Source of the DNA: Flavobacterium sp.
Lineage (GTDB): Bacteria > Bacteroidota > Bacteroidia > Flavobacteriales > Flavobacteriaceae
Direction: 5' to 3'
NCBI GenBank assembly: GCA_030150335.1
Contig: JASLGC010000202.1
Location: 1-7,865 of the forward strand
Length of the DNA stretch: 7,865 nt
Part shown: positions 1 to 7,287 of the stretch, piece after piece
Numbering within the stretch: position 1 is the first letter of the stretch
Layout of the letters: each line of letters begins with the position of its first letter
Notes under the pieces: generated by a model
What the model saw: the letters and a program-made list of their open reading frames with translations, nothing else
Databases searched by the model: none
What the model was told of the DNA's origin: nothing
Position numbers and translations under genes: made by a program

Positions 1-727
1 ATCTCCGGATAAAATCGATATGTTACGTGCAATGGGAGCTACTGTTTATGTATGTCCTGCTAACGTAGCGGCTGATGACCCTCGTTCATATTACGAAGTT
101 GCAAAACGCGTACATAAAGAATTACCTGGTTCTATTTATATTAACCAATATTTTAATGAGTTGAATACAGAGGCTCATTACTTATCTACTGGTCCTGAAA
201 TTTGGAATCAAACAAATGGTAAGATTACACACTTTGTTTGTTGTTCAGGTACAGGTGGTACTATTTCTGGTACTGCAAGATTCTTAAAAGAGATGAATCC
301 TAATGTAAAAGTATTAGGTGTTGATGCTTATGGTTCTGTATTGAAAAAATACCACGAAACAGGTGAGTTAGACCCTAATGAAATTGCTCCTTATAAAATT
401 GAGGGATTAGGTAAAAACCTTATTCCTACTGCAACTGACTTTTCAGTGATTGACAAGTTTATGAAAGTTACGGATAAGGATGCTGCACAAGCTGCTCGTG
501 AATTAGCACGTACAGAAGGATTGTTCTTAGGATATACTTCTGGAGCTGTGTTACAAGCAACAAGACAATATGCTGCTGAAGGTGAGTTTGACAAGGATAG
601 CGTTGTTGTAATGTTATTCCCTGACCACGGTTCTCGTTATATGAGTAAAATTTATAGCGACTCTTGGATGGAGCAACAAGGTTTCTTAGATGGAGAGCCT
701 AAAAATGAAATAAACTACGTGAAGTAA
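1..727 (+). CDS. PLP-dependent cysteine synthase / cystathionine beta-synthase-like enzyme, C-terminal part (5' end outside window)
   Basis: The frame is open from base 2 (Ser-Pro-Asp-Lys-Ile-Asp before the first Met at 20) to TAA at 725-727, so this is the C-terminal ~241 residues and the true start is upstream. This fold-type II PLP family makes cysteine from O-acetylserine plus sulfide, or condenses serine and homocysteine to cystathionine, in the cytoplasm. Visible support: the PLP phosphate-binding loop GTGGT at nt 248-262 in the context CCSGTGGTISGTARFLK; the KIEGLGKN stretch at about nt 397-420; a TSGA segment near nt 538-549; and the C-terminal PDHGSRYMSKIYSDSWM, which resembles the PDS.RNYM.KF..D.WM end of CBS catalytic cores. 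The PLP-binding lysine lies upstream. The protein ends soon after the core, so there are no C-terminal Bateman (CBS) domains. CysK/CysM and CBS-type activity cannot be separated from this fragment. Confidence 0.93.
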   Translation, partial: SPDKIDMLRAMGATVYVCPANVAADDPRSYYEVAKRVHKELPGSIYINQYFNELNTEAHYLSTGPEIWNQTNGKITHFVCCSGTGGTISGTARFLKEMNPNVKVLGVDAYGSVLKKYHETGELDPNEIAPYKIEGLGKNLIPTATDFSVIDKFMKVTDKDAAQAARELARTEGLFLGYTSGAVLQATRQYAAEGEFDKDSVVVMLFPDHGSRYMSKIYSDSWMEQQGFLDGEPKNEINYVK

Positions 728-746
728 GCTTTGCGTTATGCTATAG

Positions 747-776
747 AAAAGCACCTCAATTGAGGTGCTTTTTTTG
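747..776 (+). terminator. Rho-independent terminator of the PLP-enzyme gene
   Basis: A perfect inverted repeat, GCACCTCAA (751-759) / TTGAGGTGC (760-768), extended by AAAA upstream and TTTT downstream, is followed by a run of seven T (769-775). It begins about 20 nt after the stop codon. The symmetry (A-tract, stem, T-tract) also allows weak activity on the - strand. Confidence 0.9.
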
Positions 777-816
777 TATGTATATGTTTTTAGGATACAA
801 TAAAATCAAAATGTAT

Positions 817-824
817 TATCTTTG
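817..824 (+). promoter_or_regulatory. Candidate -7 promoter element for fic
   Basis: TATCTTTG matches the Bacteroidota primary sigma -7 consensus TAnnTTTG exactly. No good -33 TTG/TTTG lies at the expected 17-23 bp; the nearest T-rich match is TTTA at 789-792, slightly too far. The last bases of the box lie inside the palindrome at 818-851, so a protein bound there would block the promoter. Confidence 0.45.
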
Positions 825-851
825 ATAGTATCAAATGATACTATCAAAGAT
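818..851. promoter_or_regulatory. 34-bp near-perfect palindrome over fic promoter/start (putative operator)
   Basis: Left arm 818-833 (core TTTGATAGTATCA) pairs with right arm 836-851 (core TGATACTATCAAA): 16-bp arms with a 2-base AA centre. No T-tract follows, so it is not a terminator. It overlaps the -7 box, the ATG at 835 and the first two bases of the ATG at 850. The inner 26 bp (822-847) recur as an exact reverse complement in the fic terminator (1837-1862). An operator role is inferred. Confidence 0.7.
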
Positions 852-1809
852 GAAACTACCGTATGTAATTACAAGTAAAGTATTGGAATTAGTGCATTTA
901 ATTTCAGAGTGTTTGGGGGAAATAAATGCGAGTCATTTATATAAACCAACAACGGAACTAAGAAAGAAAAATAGGATTAAAACGATTCAATCTTCTTTAG
1001 AAATTGAAGGGAATACACTGAGTGAAGAGCAGATTACTGCTTTGTTGGATAACAAGAGAATTGTAGCACCACAGAAAGATATTATTGAGGTTAAAAATGC
1101 AATTGAAGTTTATAACCAACTCGATACGTTTAAGGTTAATTCACTGTGTGAATTAGAAAGAGCACATTTAATCTTAATGCAAGGATTGGTTGACAAGCCT
1201 GGTAAATTGCGTACTACAAATGTTGGGATTGTCAAAGGGTCAAAAGTAGAACACGTTGCACCGAGTGGTGGTATGGTTAAGGGATTGATGAATGATTTGT
1301 TTTCTTACTTAAAAAAGGATAGTGATTTACTATTGATAAAAAGCTGTGTGTTTCACTATGAGTTTGAATTTATTCATCCTTTTGTAGATGGCAACGGAAG
1401 AATGGGGCGTCTATGGCAAACATTGATTTTACTGCAGAAATATCCTGTCTTTGAATATTTGCCAATCGAGAGTTTAATTAAAGACAATCAAGATGCTTAT
1501 TACAGGGCATTGTCTATATCTGATAAAACAGGGCACTCAACTCCTTTTATCGAGTTTATGTTGGGTATAATTTTAAAAGCTCTTCAAGATGTTTTGTTGA
1601 CACAAACTCAAGTGCTATCAGCTGAAGACCGCATTGAGTATTTTAAAGACAAAATAGGTAAAGAACTTTTTAGTAGAAAGGACTACTTGCTAAACTATAA
1701 GAATATTTCTACTTCTACAGCAAGTCGCGATTTGAAGGTAGCTGTTGAAAAGGGGATATTGGAAAAACAAGGAGAACATCGTTTTGTAATGTATCACTAT
1801 GTAGATTAG
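850..1809 (+). CDS. Fic domain protein (AMPylase/adenylyltransferase-type) with C-terminal winged helix-turn-helix
   Basis: Fic proteins transfer AMP (sometimes another phosphate-containing group) from a nucleotide to hydroxyl side chains of target proteins. In 319-aa numbering the complete active-site motif HPFVDGNGRMGR sits at 176-187 (His176 catalytic, Asp180 metal ligand). The flap region lies around 121-142. An inhibitory-helix motif of form [S/T]xxxE[G/N], SLEIEG, is at 49-54 ahead of the Fic core, so this is a class II, self-inhibited Fic protein. Residues ~258-319, with STSTASRDLKVAVEKG as recognition-helix-like segment, look like the winged helix common in bacterial Fic proteins. An ATG at 835 would add five residues (MILSK), but those codons lie inside the palindrome duplicated 3' of the gene, so they are probably constrained as DNA; I prefer 850. 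It is monocistronic, with terminators on both sides and no separate antitoxin gene. The target protein is unknown. Confidence 0.93.
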   Translation: MKLPYVITSKVLELVHLISECLGEINASHLYKPTTELRKKNRIKTIQSSLEIEGNTLSEEQITALLDNKRIVAPQKDIIEVKNAIEVYNQLDTFKVNSLCELERAHLILMQGLVDKPGKLRTTNVGIVKGSKVEHVAPSGGMVKGLMNDLFSYLKKDSDLLLIKSCVFHYEFEFIHPFVDGNGRMGRLWQTLILLQKYPVFEYLPIESLIKDNQDAYYRALSISDKTGHSTPFIEFMLGIILKALQDVLLTQTQVLSAEDRIEYFKDKIGKELFSRKDYLLNYKNISTSTASRDLKVAVEKGILEKQGEHRFVMYHYVD

Positions 1810-1830
1810 TCATAAATACAATAGAAGCAA

Positions 1831-1877
1831 AGAGGCTTGATAGTATCATTTGATACTATCAAGCCTTTGTTTTTTTA
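1831..1877 (+). terminator. fic terminator hairpin containing the same palindrome as the fic promoter region
   Basis: The stem is GAGGCTTGATAGTATCA (1832-1848) against TGATACTATCAAGCCTT (1851-1867), pairing almost throughout, with only TT at the centre. TTTG and seven T follow, giving a strong intrinsic terminator 20-odd nt past the fic stop. The inner 26 bp (1837-1862) are the exact reverse complement of 822-847. On the - strand the following bases (CTCTTTGCTTC) are only moderately T-rich, so it may also weakly terminate the convergent small gene ending at 1892. Confidence 0.88.
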
Positions 1878-1891
1878 TAATACTCTCTTAT

Positions 1892-2050
1892 TTAGTTATT
1901 TGTTTTCTCTTTCGGTAGGTTGAACAATAAAGCAATGATGATAAACCCAATTCCAGTAATAGACGGTGGTAGCATATTGGCTTTTGTTCCTAAGTAAATC
2001 ATGTATATTCCCAAAAGAATAAGGATGATAGAAAGTGCTTTTTTAATCAT
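1892..2050 (-). CDS. Small two-helix membrane protein, 52 aa, function unknown
   Basis: An ATG at 2050 opens a frame to TAA at 1894-1892. The protein starts MIKKALSIILILLGIYMIYL, has a short loop GTKANMLPPSI, a second hydrophobic helix (about 32-45, ITGIGFIIIALLFNL) and a polar tail PKEKTNN. Lysines at the N-terminus and in the tail predict both ends in the cytoplasm (helical hairpin in the inner membrane). A perfect TATATTTG -7 box lies 48 nt upstream on the same strand, and the gene converges on the fic terminator. Start, stop, helix pattern and promoter agree, so I take it as real although it is short. I do not recognise the family and cannot assign a function. Confidence 0.7.
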   Translation of the reverse strand: MIKKALSIILILLGIYMIYLGTKANMLPPSITGIGFIIIALLFNLPKEKTNN

Positions 2051-2097
2051 AATATCAGGTTTTATAAGTCAGTGGTAGGTTCACTTTTTGGTTTATT

Positions 2098-2132
2098 CAA
2101 ATATAGGTAAATATATCATTAGACTTAAAGAT
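2098..2132 (-). promoter_or_regulatory. Candidate promoter of the 52-aa membrane protein gene
   Basis: On the - strand, TATATTTG (2105-2098) is an exact match to TAnnTTTG. A CTTTAAG element, a weak -33 match, lies about 20 bp upstream (near 2126-2131). Transcription would start about 40 nt before the ATG at 2050. Confidence 0.5.
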
Positions 2133-2232
2133 GTAAAAACAAGTACCTGAAGCGTAGTTTTTATTCAATAAAGTTAAAAAGGAGTTGAAATCATTGAAAA
2201 TGTTTTAAAAGAGTAATTATTTTAAGATTTTA

Positions 2233-2263
2233 TGTAACAATTAAGGGGTTCTACATACTCATA
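2233..2263 (+). promoter_or_regulatory. Candidate ECF-sigma-like promoter of the ABC/M1 operon
   Basis: TGTAACAA (2233-2240) and TACTCATA (2256-2263) are separated by 15 bp, and the second ends about 21 nt before the ATG at 2285. A TGTAAC-like upstream box resembles -35 elements used by ECF-type sigma factors. No convincing TAnnTTTG box is present; the closest housekeeping-like alternative is TTG at 2194-2196 with TAATTATT at 2214-2221. The assignment is inference from motif appearance and spacing. Confidence 0.35.
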
Positions 2264-2284
2264 GGGTAAACCAAAAGTAGAATT

Positions 2285-3160
2285 ATGAAATTAGTTATAG
2301 AAAATTTAAGTAAGACTTATAAAAATGGGGTAAAAGCATTAGATGGTTTAAATTTAGAGATTGGAGCTGGAATGTTTGGTTTGTTAGGACCGAATGGTGC
2401 AGGTAAATCTTCTTTGATGCGTACGATTGCTACGTTGCAAAAACCAGATAGTGGAACTATTCATTTTGGTGATATCAATGTATTGGAACAACAAAATGAG
2501 TTTAGAAAGATATTGGGGTATTTACCTCAAGATTTTGGTGTTTACCCAAATATGTCAGCACTTGATTTACTGGAATATTTCGCACGTTTGAAAGGTATTT
2601 CAAATGCAAAACAACGCAGTGAGATAGTAAAAAGCGTATTAGACGTTACAAATTTATACGAGGTAAGACGCAAAAGTGTGAGTGGATATTCTGGGGGAAT
2701 GAAACAGCGCTTTGGTATTGCACAGTTATTACTTAATGACCCAAAACTGATTATCGTGGATGAGCCTACTGCGGGATTAGACCCTGCAGAAAGACACCGT
2801 TTCTTAAACGTACTTCGCGAGATTGGAAATAATAATACGGTTATCTTTTCAACGCATATCGTGGACGATGTGAATGAGTTGTGTCATGAGATGGCTATCT
2901 TAAATGGTGGGAAACTATTAGAGAGAAGTACACCTAAGCAAGCAGAGCAGAAGTTAGAGGGAATGATATGGACTAAGGAAGTTGCTCGCGAGGAGGCAGA
3001 GGAGTTGAACAAAGAGTTGACTATTCTTTCTGGAAAATACAATCAAGACAATAAACTAAATGTACGTGCTTACTCACAAGACTCGTTGGCAGATGCTGGA
3101 TTTACGCAAGTGAAACCAAACTTAGAGGATGTGTATTTTGTGGTACTTAAAAACGATTAA
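2285..3160 (+). CDS. ABC transporter ATP-binding protein (ABC-2 type exporter ATPase)
   Basis: The 291-aa cytoplasmic ATPase hydrolyses ATP to drive the membrane partner encoded immediately downstream. All nucleotide-binding motifs are present and intact: Walker A GPNGAGKS at 35-42, Q-loop Gln82 in YLPQDFGVYPNM, signature YSGGMKQR at 135-142 (Tyr in place of the usual first Leu), Walker B LIIVDE at 155-160 followed by the D-loop AGLD, and the switch His191 in FSTH. The protein resembles ATPases of the ABC-2 (CcmA/NatA-like) class. The ~90 residues after the core include a charged Glu/Lys-rich stretch (about 231-245) and end in a KPNLEDVYF segment common at the C-terminus of such ATPases. Only 3 nt separate its stop from the next ATG, so the two are co-transcribed and probably form one transporter. 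The substrate is not evident. Confidence 0.95.
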   Translation: MKLVIENLSKTYKNGVKALDGLNLEIGAGMFGLLGPNGAGKSSLMRTIATLQKPDSGTIHFGDINVLEQQNEFRKILGYLPQDFGVYPNMSALDLLEYFARLKGISNAKQRSEIVKSVLDVTNLYEVRRKSVSGYSGGMKQRFGIAQLLLNDPKLIIVDEPTAGLDPAERHRFLNVLREIGNNNTVIFSTHIVDDVNELCHEMAILNGGKLLERSTPKQAEQKLEGMIWTKEVAREEAEELNKELTILSGKYNQDNKLNVRAYSQDSLADAGFTQVKPNLEDVYFVVLKND

Positions 3161-3163
3161 GCT

Positions 3164-6100
3164 ATGTTTGGAACTATTTTTTCTTTTGAGCTTAAACGTT
3201 GGTTTAAGAACTGGACTCTTTATTTGTACATAGCGATATTTTTTGCATTGTGTTTCTTCGCAATGGTTAGTTCATTGGGAATGTTTGACGCTGTGAAGAG
3301 CACGACAAGCTCATTGCGATTTGTCAATTCACCATTGGCGTTAAATTCATTTATCAATAGTTTTAATACGCTATTGTACTTTTTATTCCCATCAATTATT
3401 GGAGCTTCTATTTACAGAGATTATAAGTATAATGTGCATCACGTACTATATGCTTATCCTTTTTCTAAGATAGATTATTTAGCTGGTAAATTCATAAGCT
3501 CATTCTTGGTAACCCTTGTGATTTCACTGTCAATGGGAGCTGGCTTGTTCATTGCTACGCTTTTGCCTTGGGCTAACGAAACGTTGGTGGGACCACATAG
3601 CATTGTGAGTTACCTACAAGTTTACTTGTTTAATGTAATTCCGAATATGTTGTTTATGGGAGCTATTGTGTTTACGGTAGTTACCTTGACGAGAAATGTA
3701 TATGTAGGTTTTGTTGTGATATTGATTTTAATCATACTACAAGGTATTGTAGGTGGCATTGCATCTGATTTAGACAATCGAGTGTTAGCGGCTTTGATTG
3801 ACCCAACAGGAGGACAAGCATTGCGTTATTATACACAATACTGGACAGTTGATGATTTTAATTACAACGGACTTCCTTTAGAAAAGTGGTTTATCGTTAA
3901 CCGATTAATATGGTTAGGAGTGACTGCCTTGTTCTTAGTTCTGTTAGGAAAAGCATTCCGTTTTTCTCATCATGCTTTGACGTTCTCTTTTGGTAAAAAA
4001 GTAAAGGGAGAACGCGTTACTAAAAACAACTTTATTGGAATATTTAAGATAGAATTACCTAAGGTTAAGTACGATTATTCGTGTAAGCGAGATTGGTCAA
4101 ATGTTTTGGCATTTACAAAACTCGACTTTAAATATTTAGCTAAGAATAGAGTATTCTTAATCTTGATAGGTGTTGGGGTATTGTTTATGGTATCCGTAGG
4201 AAGTTTTGCAATGAGTATGTACGGAACCAAGACTTTCGCATTAACGCGTACTATGTTAGAAGTACCTGGTAGCACATTTGATTTATTTCTCTTAATCATG
4301 ACATTCCTTGGTTCAGGATTGTTGGTACAAAGAGGTTCGTTGTCTAAGATGAATTTATTGGTAGATTCAACAGCTACGCCAAACTGGGTATTCTTTGTTT
4401 CTAAGTTTTTTGCCTTAATAGCTTTACAATTTGTGTTATTGTTATTGGTGATGGTAACAGGAATTGGTATTCAGATTTACAACGGTTATTATCAATTTGA
4501 GATAGGATTGTATTTGCGTAGTTTACTTGCTTTTTCGTGGGTAGGTTATATCATTTGGGCGTTGTTTAGTATTGCAGTTCAAACGGCATTTAGAAACTAT
4601 ATCGTAGGGTTCTTTGTGTTGTTAGTATTGTCTATAGCATGGCCTCAATTAAGTGCAATAGGGATAGAACAGTCGTTGTTTTTCTTCAATGAATTGCCAA
4701 TGTCTGCTTATTCCGATATGAATGGTTTTGGAGCAGGAGTGGCGAAGTTTTATATCTATGCTTTTTACTGGCTGTTATTCGTTTGTTTCTTAGGAGGGGT
4801 GACTTTATTGTTTTGGAGAAGAGGAACTTTTAGCAGTTTGAAAGAGCGTTTCTACTATGCAAAACAGCGTGCAAATGCTTTGGTTCTTGTGCCAACTGCA
4901 TTGTGTTTAGTAGGATTCCTTGCAATAGGAAGTTACTTGTACTATGACAATAAAGTATTGAATGTTTACCACTCAGAAAATGAGATGGAGTTACTTCAAG
5001 TGGAATATGAAAAGACATATAAAAAGTATGCTGCTTTAGTTTTACCGCGTATTGTGGATGTAAAAGTGGACTTTGATATATTCCCTAATACACGTGATTT
5101 TACAGCAAAAGGTGAGTATGTATTGAAAAACAAAACAACTCAACCTGTAGATAGTTTACTGGTTAATTATTTAGTTGATTACAAGAATACGATAGCGATT
5201 GAAGGTGCTGATTTCTTGTCTCAAGACAGTGTACAAGGTTTACAGTTTTATCGTTTTAAAACACCGCTTCAACCGGGAGATTCTGTGAAGATGACATTTA
5301 CAGTGGCTAATAAACCGAATACGCTATTGCATGCTAATTCGCCTGTATTAGAGAATGGTACTTTTATTAATAATGCTATTTTCCCATCATTAGGTTATAG
5401 TGATAGAAGTGAGTTGACAGACGATGAGGTTCGTAAAAAATATGATTTGGAACCGAAAGAGCGCATGGCGAAACAATCGGATAAAAAAGCATTGGAAAAT
5501 ACCTACATCAGTAGTGATTCTGATTGGATTCGATTTGAAACAACTGTAAGTACATCGGCAGACCAAATTGCAATTGCTCCAGGGTATTTGCAAAAAGAGT
5601 GGAAAGAAGGAGATAGACGTTATTTCCACTACAAGATGGACCAAAAGATGTTGAACTTCTATGCGTTTAACTCTGCTCGTTATGAGGTGAAATCAGAGAA
5701 GTGGAATGATGTTAATATAGAGGTGTATTATCACAAAGGGCATCCGTATAACGTGGACCGTATGATTTCAAGTGTGAAGAAGTCGTTGGCTTATTACAGC
5801 AAGGAGTTTAGTCCATATCAACATAAACAAGCTCGTATTATTGAGTTTCCATTGACTATGGGGTCGTTTGCACAATCGTTTGCCAATACTATTCCTTTCT
5901 CTGAAACAATTGGTTTCGTAGCTAATGTGGATGATGCAGATGAGAATGCAGTAGATTACCCGTTCTCAGTTACTTCTCATGAGATAGCACACCAGTGGTG
6001 GGCACATCAAGTGATTGGAGGAAACGTACAAGGAGTTACTATGTTGTCTGAGAGTTTGTCAGAGTATAGCTCACTTAAAGTGTTAGAACAAGAATACGGT

Positions 6101-6832
6101 AAAGGGCAAATGCGTCGTTTCTTAAAAGATGCGTTAGACGGTTATTTAAGAGGTAGAGGTGGTGAAAGAAAGAAAGAACAGCCGCTGATGTACAACGAGA
6201 ATCAACAGTATATTCACTATAACAAAGGTTCGTTAGTATTCTATACGTTGAGTGATTATATTGGAGATGACAAGCTAAACGGTACGCTGAAAGAGTATAT
6301 CAAAAAGGTTGCTTTTCAAGAGGCTCCGTTTACTACAACAGCTGAGTTGGTTGCCGACCTAAAAGTGGCTACACCAGATTCGTTGCAATATATGATTAAG
6401 GATATGTTTGAAACGATTACTCTTTACGATAATTACGTTGATAAAGCGGAGGTTAAAAAGTTAGACAACGGCAAGTATGAAGTGAAGATAAAAGCGTTTG
6501 TGAGTAAACACAGAGCAGGTGAAAAAGGAGAGAAGTTGTATGCTGAGAATGGCAAGCAATTGACTTATAAAGGAGATAAAAACTTAGTGATAGAGTCACT
6601 TCCTTTGGCAGACTATGTTGAGGTAGGTGTTTTTGCTAAAGTGGATAAGTCAAAAGATGAAACAAATAAAAAGTCGAAAGACGAGAAGGTGCTTTACTTG
6701 AAGAAAGTGAAGATTACTGATATCGAAAATGAGTTTACAATTGTAGTGGATGAAGAACCAACAGAGGTTGGTATTGACCCATATTACAAATTGATTGATA
6801 CTCGTTCTTTTGACAACCGCAAGAAGTTGTAA
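3164..6832 (+). CDS. ABC-2 type permease fused to an M1 family metallopeptidase (gluzincin aminopeptidase-like) domain
   Basis: The 1222-aa fusion has two parts. Residues 1-595 hold about 13 hydrophobic segments: six around 18-40, 66-84, 110-134, 150-175, 180-200 and 245-263; a Lys-rich loop at 275-310; then seven around 328-350, 371-388, 407-436, 452-474, 478-497, 528-551 and 572-593. This reads as two ABC-2 permease halves plus a final anchor. With the N-terminus inside, 13 helices place residues 595-1222 in the periplasm. That part is an M1 peptidase: HEIAH at 939-943 (zinc ligands His939 and His943, base Glu940), third ligand Glu963 in SESLSEY, and likely proton donor Tyr1019 in YNKG. The substrate-binding GxMEN element is replaced by SFANTIPFSE (905-914). 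His943 and Glu963 are separated by 19 residues rather than the classical 18. The active site appears intact, so the domain may be a working peptidase coupled to export. Substrate unknown; the partner ATPase is upstream. Confidence 0.93.
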   Translation: MFGTIFSFELKRWFKNWTLYLYIAIFFALCFFAMVSSLGMFDAVKSTTSSLRFVNSPLALNSFINSFNTLLYFLFPSIIGASIYRDYKYNVHHVLYAYPFSKIDYLAGKFISSFLVTLVISLSMGAGLFIATLLPWANETLVGPHSIVSYLQVYLFNVIPNMLFMGAIVFTVVTLTRNVYVGFVVILILIILQGIVGGIASDLDNRVLAALIDPTGGQALRYYTQYWTVDDFNYNGLPLEKWFIVNRLIWLGVTALFLVLLGKAFRFSHHALTFSFGKKVKGERVTKNNFIGIFKIELPKVKYDYSCKRDWSNVLAFTKLDFKYLAKNRVFLILIGVGVLFMVSVGSFAMSMYGTKTFALTRTMLEVPGSTFDLFLLIMTFLGSGLLVQRGSLSKMNLLVDSTATPNWVFFVSKFFALIALQFVLLLLVMVTGIGIQIYNGYYQFEIGLYLRSLLAFSWVGYIIWALFSIAVQTAFRNYIVGFFVLLVLSIAWPQLSAIGIEQSLFFFNELPMSAYSDMNGFGAGVAKFYIYAFYWLLFVCFLGGVTLLFWRRGTFSSLKERFYYAKQRANALVLVPTALCLVGFLAIGSYLYYDNKVLNVYHSENEMELLQVEYEKTYKKYAALVLPRIVDVKVDFDIFPNTRDFTAKGEYVLKNKTTQPVDSLLVNYLVDYKNTIAIEGADFLSQDSVQGLQFYRFKTPLQPGDSVKMTFTVANKPNTLLHANSPVLENGTFINNAIFPSLGYSDRSELTDDEVRKKYDLEPKERMAKQSDKKALENTYISSDSDWIRFETTVSTSADQIAIAPGYLQKEWKEGDRRYFHYKMDQKMLNFYAFNSARYEVKSEKWNDVNIEVYYHKGHPYNVDRMISSVKKSLAYYSKEFSPYQHKQARIIEFPLTMGSFAQSFANTIPFSETIGFVANVDDADENAVDYPFSVTSHEIAHQWWAHQVIGGNVQGVTMLSESLSEYSSLKVLEQEYGKGQMRRFLKDALDGYLRGRGGERKKEQPLMYNENQQYIHYNKGSLVFYTLSDYIGDDKLNGTLKEYIKKVAFQEAPFTTTAELVADLKVATPDSLQYMIKDMFETITLYDNYVDKAEVKKLDNGKYEVKIKAFVSKHRAGEKGEKLYAENGKQLTYKGDKNLVIESLPLADYVEVGVFAKVDKSKDETNKKSKDEKVLYLKKVKITDIENEFTIVVDEEPTEVGIDPYYKLIDTRSFDNRKKL

Positions 6833-6853
6833 TAAATTAAGTATATTTTGTAT

Positions 6854-6885
6854 AGGAGCTTTCCATTGTGAAGGCTCCTTTTTTT
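6854..6885 (+). terminator. Rho-independent terminator of the ABC/M1 operon
   Basis: AGGAGCTTTC (6854-6863) pairs with GAAGGCTCCT (6870-6879), ten pairs including one G-U, around a CATTGT loop, followed by seven T (6879-6885). It starts 22 nt after the permease stop codon. Confidence 0.9.
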
Positions 6886-7234
6886 AAGCGTTAAACTGAG
6901 GGAGCAGGAAAGGAGGTTGTTGACCGCTTTACAAGAGTAAAATCAGTAATATGTTTAGGCTGTAAGGCAGGTGTTCACATTAATTTTGTCCTATCAAAAC
7001 AAAGTAAATAACCAATCTTGAATTGTATGAGGTACCTCAATCTGTAAATAAAGGGGTTGGATATCCAGTCTTTCTTGTATGGAAATGCAAGGAGCTATGG
7101 CTATTTTTACCGTAAATATTAAAAGAATACTCAAAATAGTGGATAAACAGCACTAAAAAGTAAGTCTGCTAATAAAACAGAGTATAGAAGATTTTTAAGT
7201 AGATTTAAGCCATTTGAATTTACTACCAAAAAGC
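6886..7234. other. Non-coding stretch between two terminators; no convincing gene
   Basis: All six frames are broken up; the longest + strand ATG frame (7079-7156, 25 codons) has no recognisable features. The stretch contains two perfect short palindromes, TGAGGTACCTCA at 7028-7039 and TGGATATCCA at 7058-7067. A weak promoter-like pair, TTTA near 6928 and TATGTTTA at 6950-6957, lies near its left end. A strong + strand terminator follows at 7235, so a non-coding RNA is possible, but nothing identifies a known RNA family. Confidence 0.5.
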
Positions 7235-7287
7235 AAATAACGCCTATAAAGAGTTTTTTAAACTCCTTTATAAGCGTTATTTTTTTG
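7235..7287 (+). terminator. Long hairpin terminator, possibly of a small non-coding transcript
   Basis: Left arm 7235-7256 (AAATAACGC, TATAAA, GAGTTT) pairs with right arm 7260-7282 (AAACTC, TTTATA, GCGTTATTT) with one mismatch and one bulged C, a TTT loop and a following T-tract to 7286. No + strand coding gene precedes it after the previous terminator. On the - strand the following TTTGCTTTTT gives it partial bidirectional character. Confidence 0.8.

Noticed and set aside
391..594. Long open frame on the - strand within the PLP-enzyme gene
   Set aside because: Fully antisense to a well-supported coding region, no recognisable motif; a shadow frame. The same holds for - strand frames at 4075-4299, 4830-5018 and 5390-5644 inside the permease/peptidase gene.
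818..851. Upstream fic palindrome as an intrinsic terminator
   Set aside because: Neither strand has a T-tract after the hairpin, and the preceding gene already ends at the terminator at 747-776.
822..1862. A 1-kb insertion-sequence-like element with 26-bp terminal inverted repeats around fic
   Set aside because: The enclosed gene is a Fic protein, not a transposase; each repeat is itself palindromic and therefore has no outward/inward orientation; and no target-site duplication is seen outside the repeats.
2057..2090. Hairpin-like AGTG...CACTTTTT as a terminator
   Set aside because: Only four pairs and positioned within the leader of the 52-aa gene on the opposite strand; not stable enough to call.
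7079..7156. 25-codon + strand ORF starting MEMQGAMAIFTVNIKR
   Set aside because: Too short, no signal or motif, no promoter or A-rich leader; the surrounding frames are closed.
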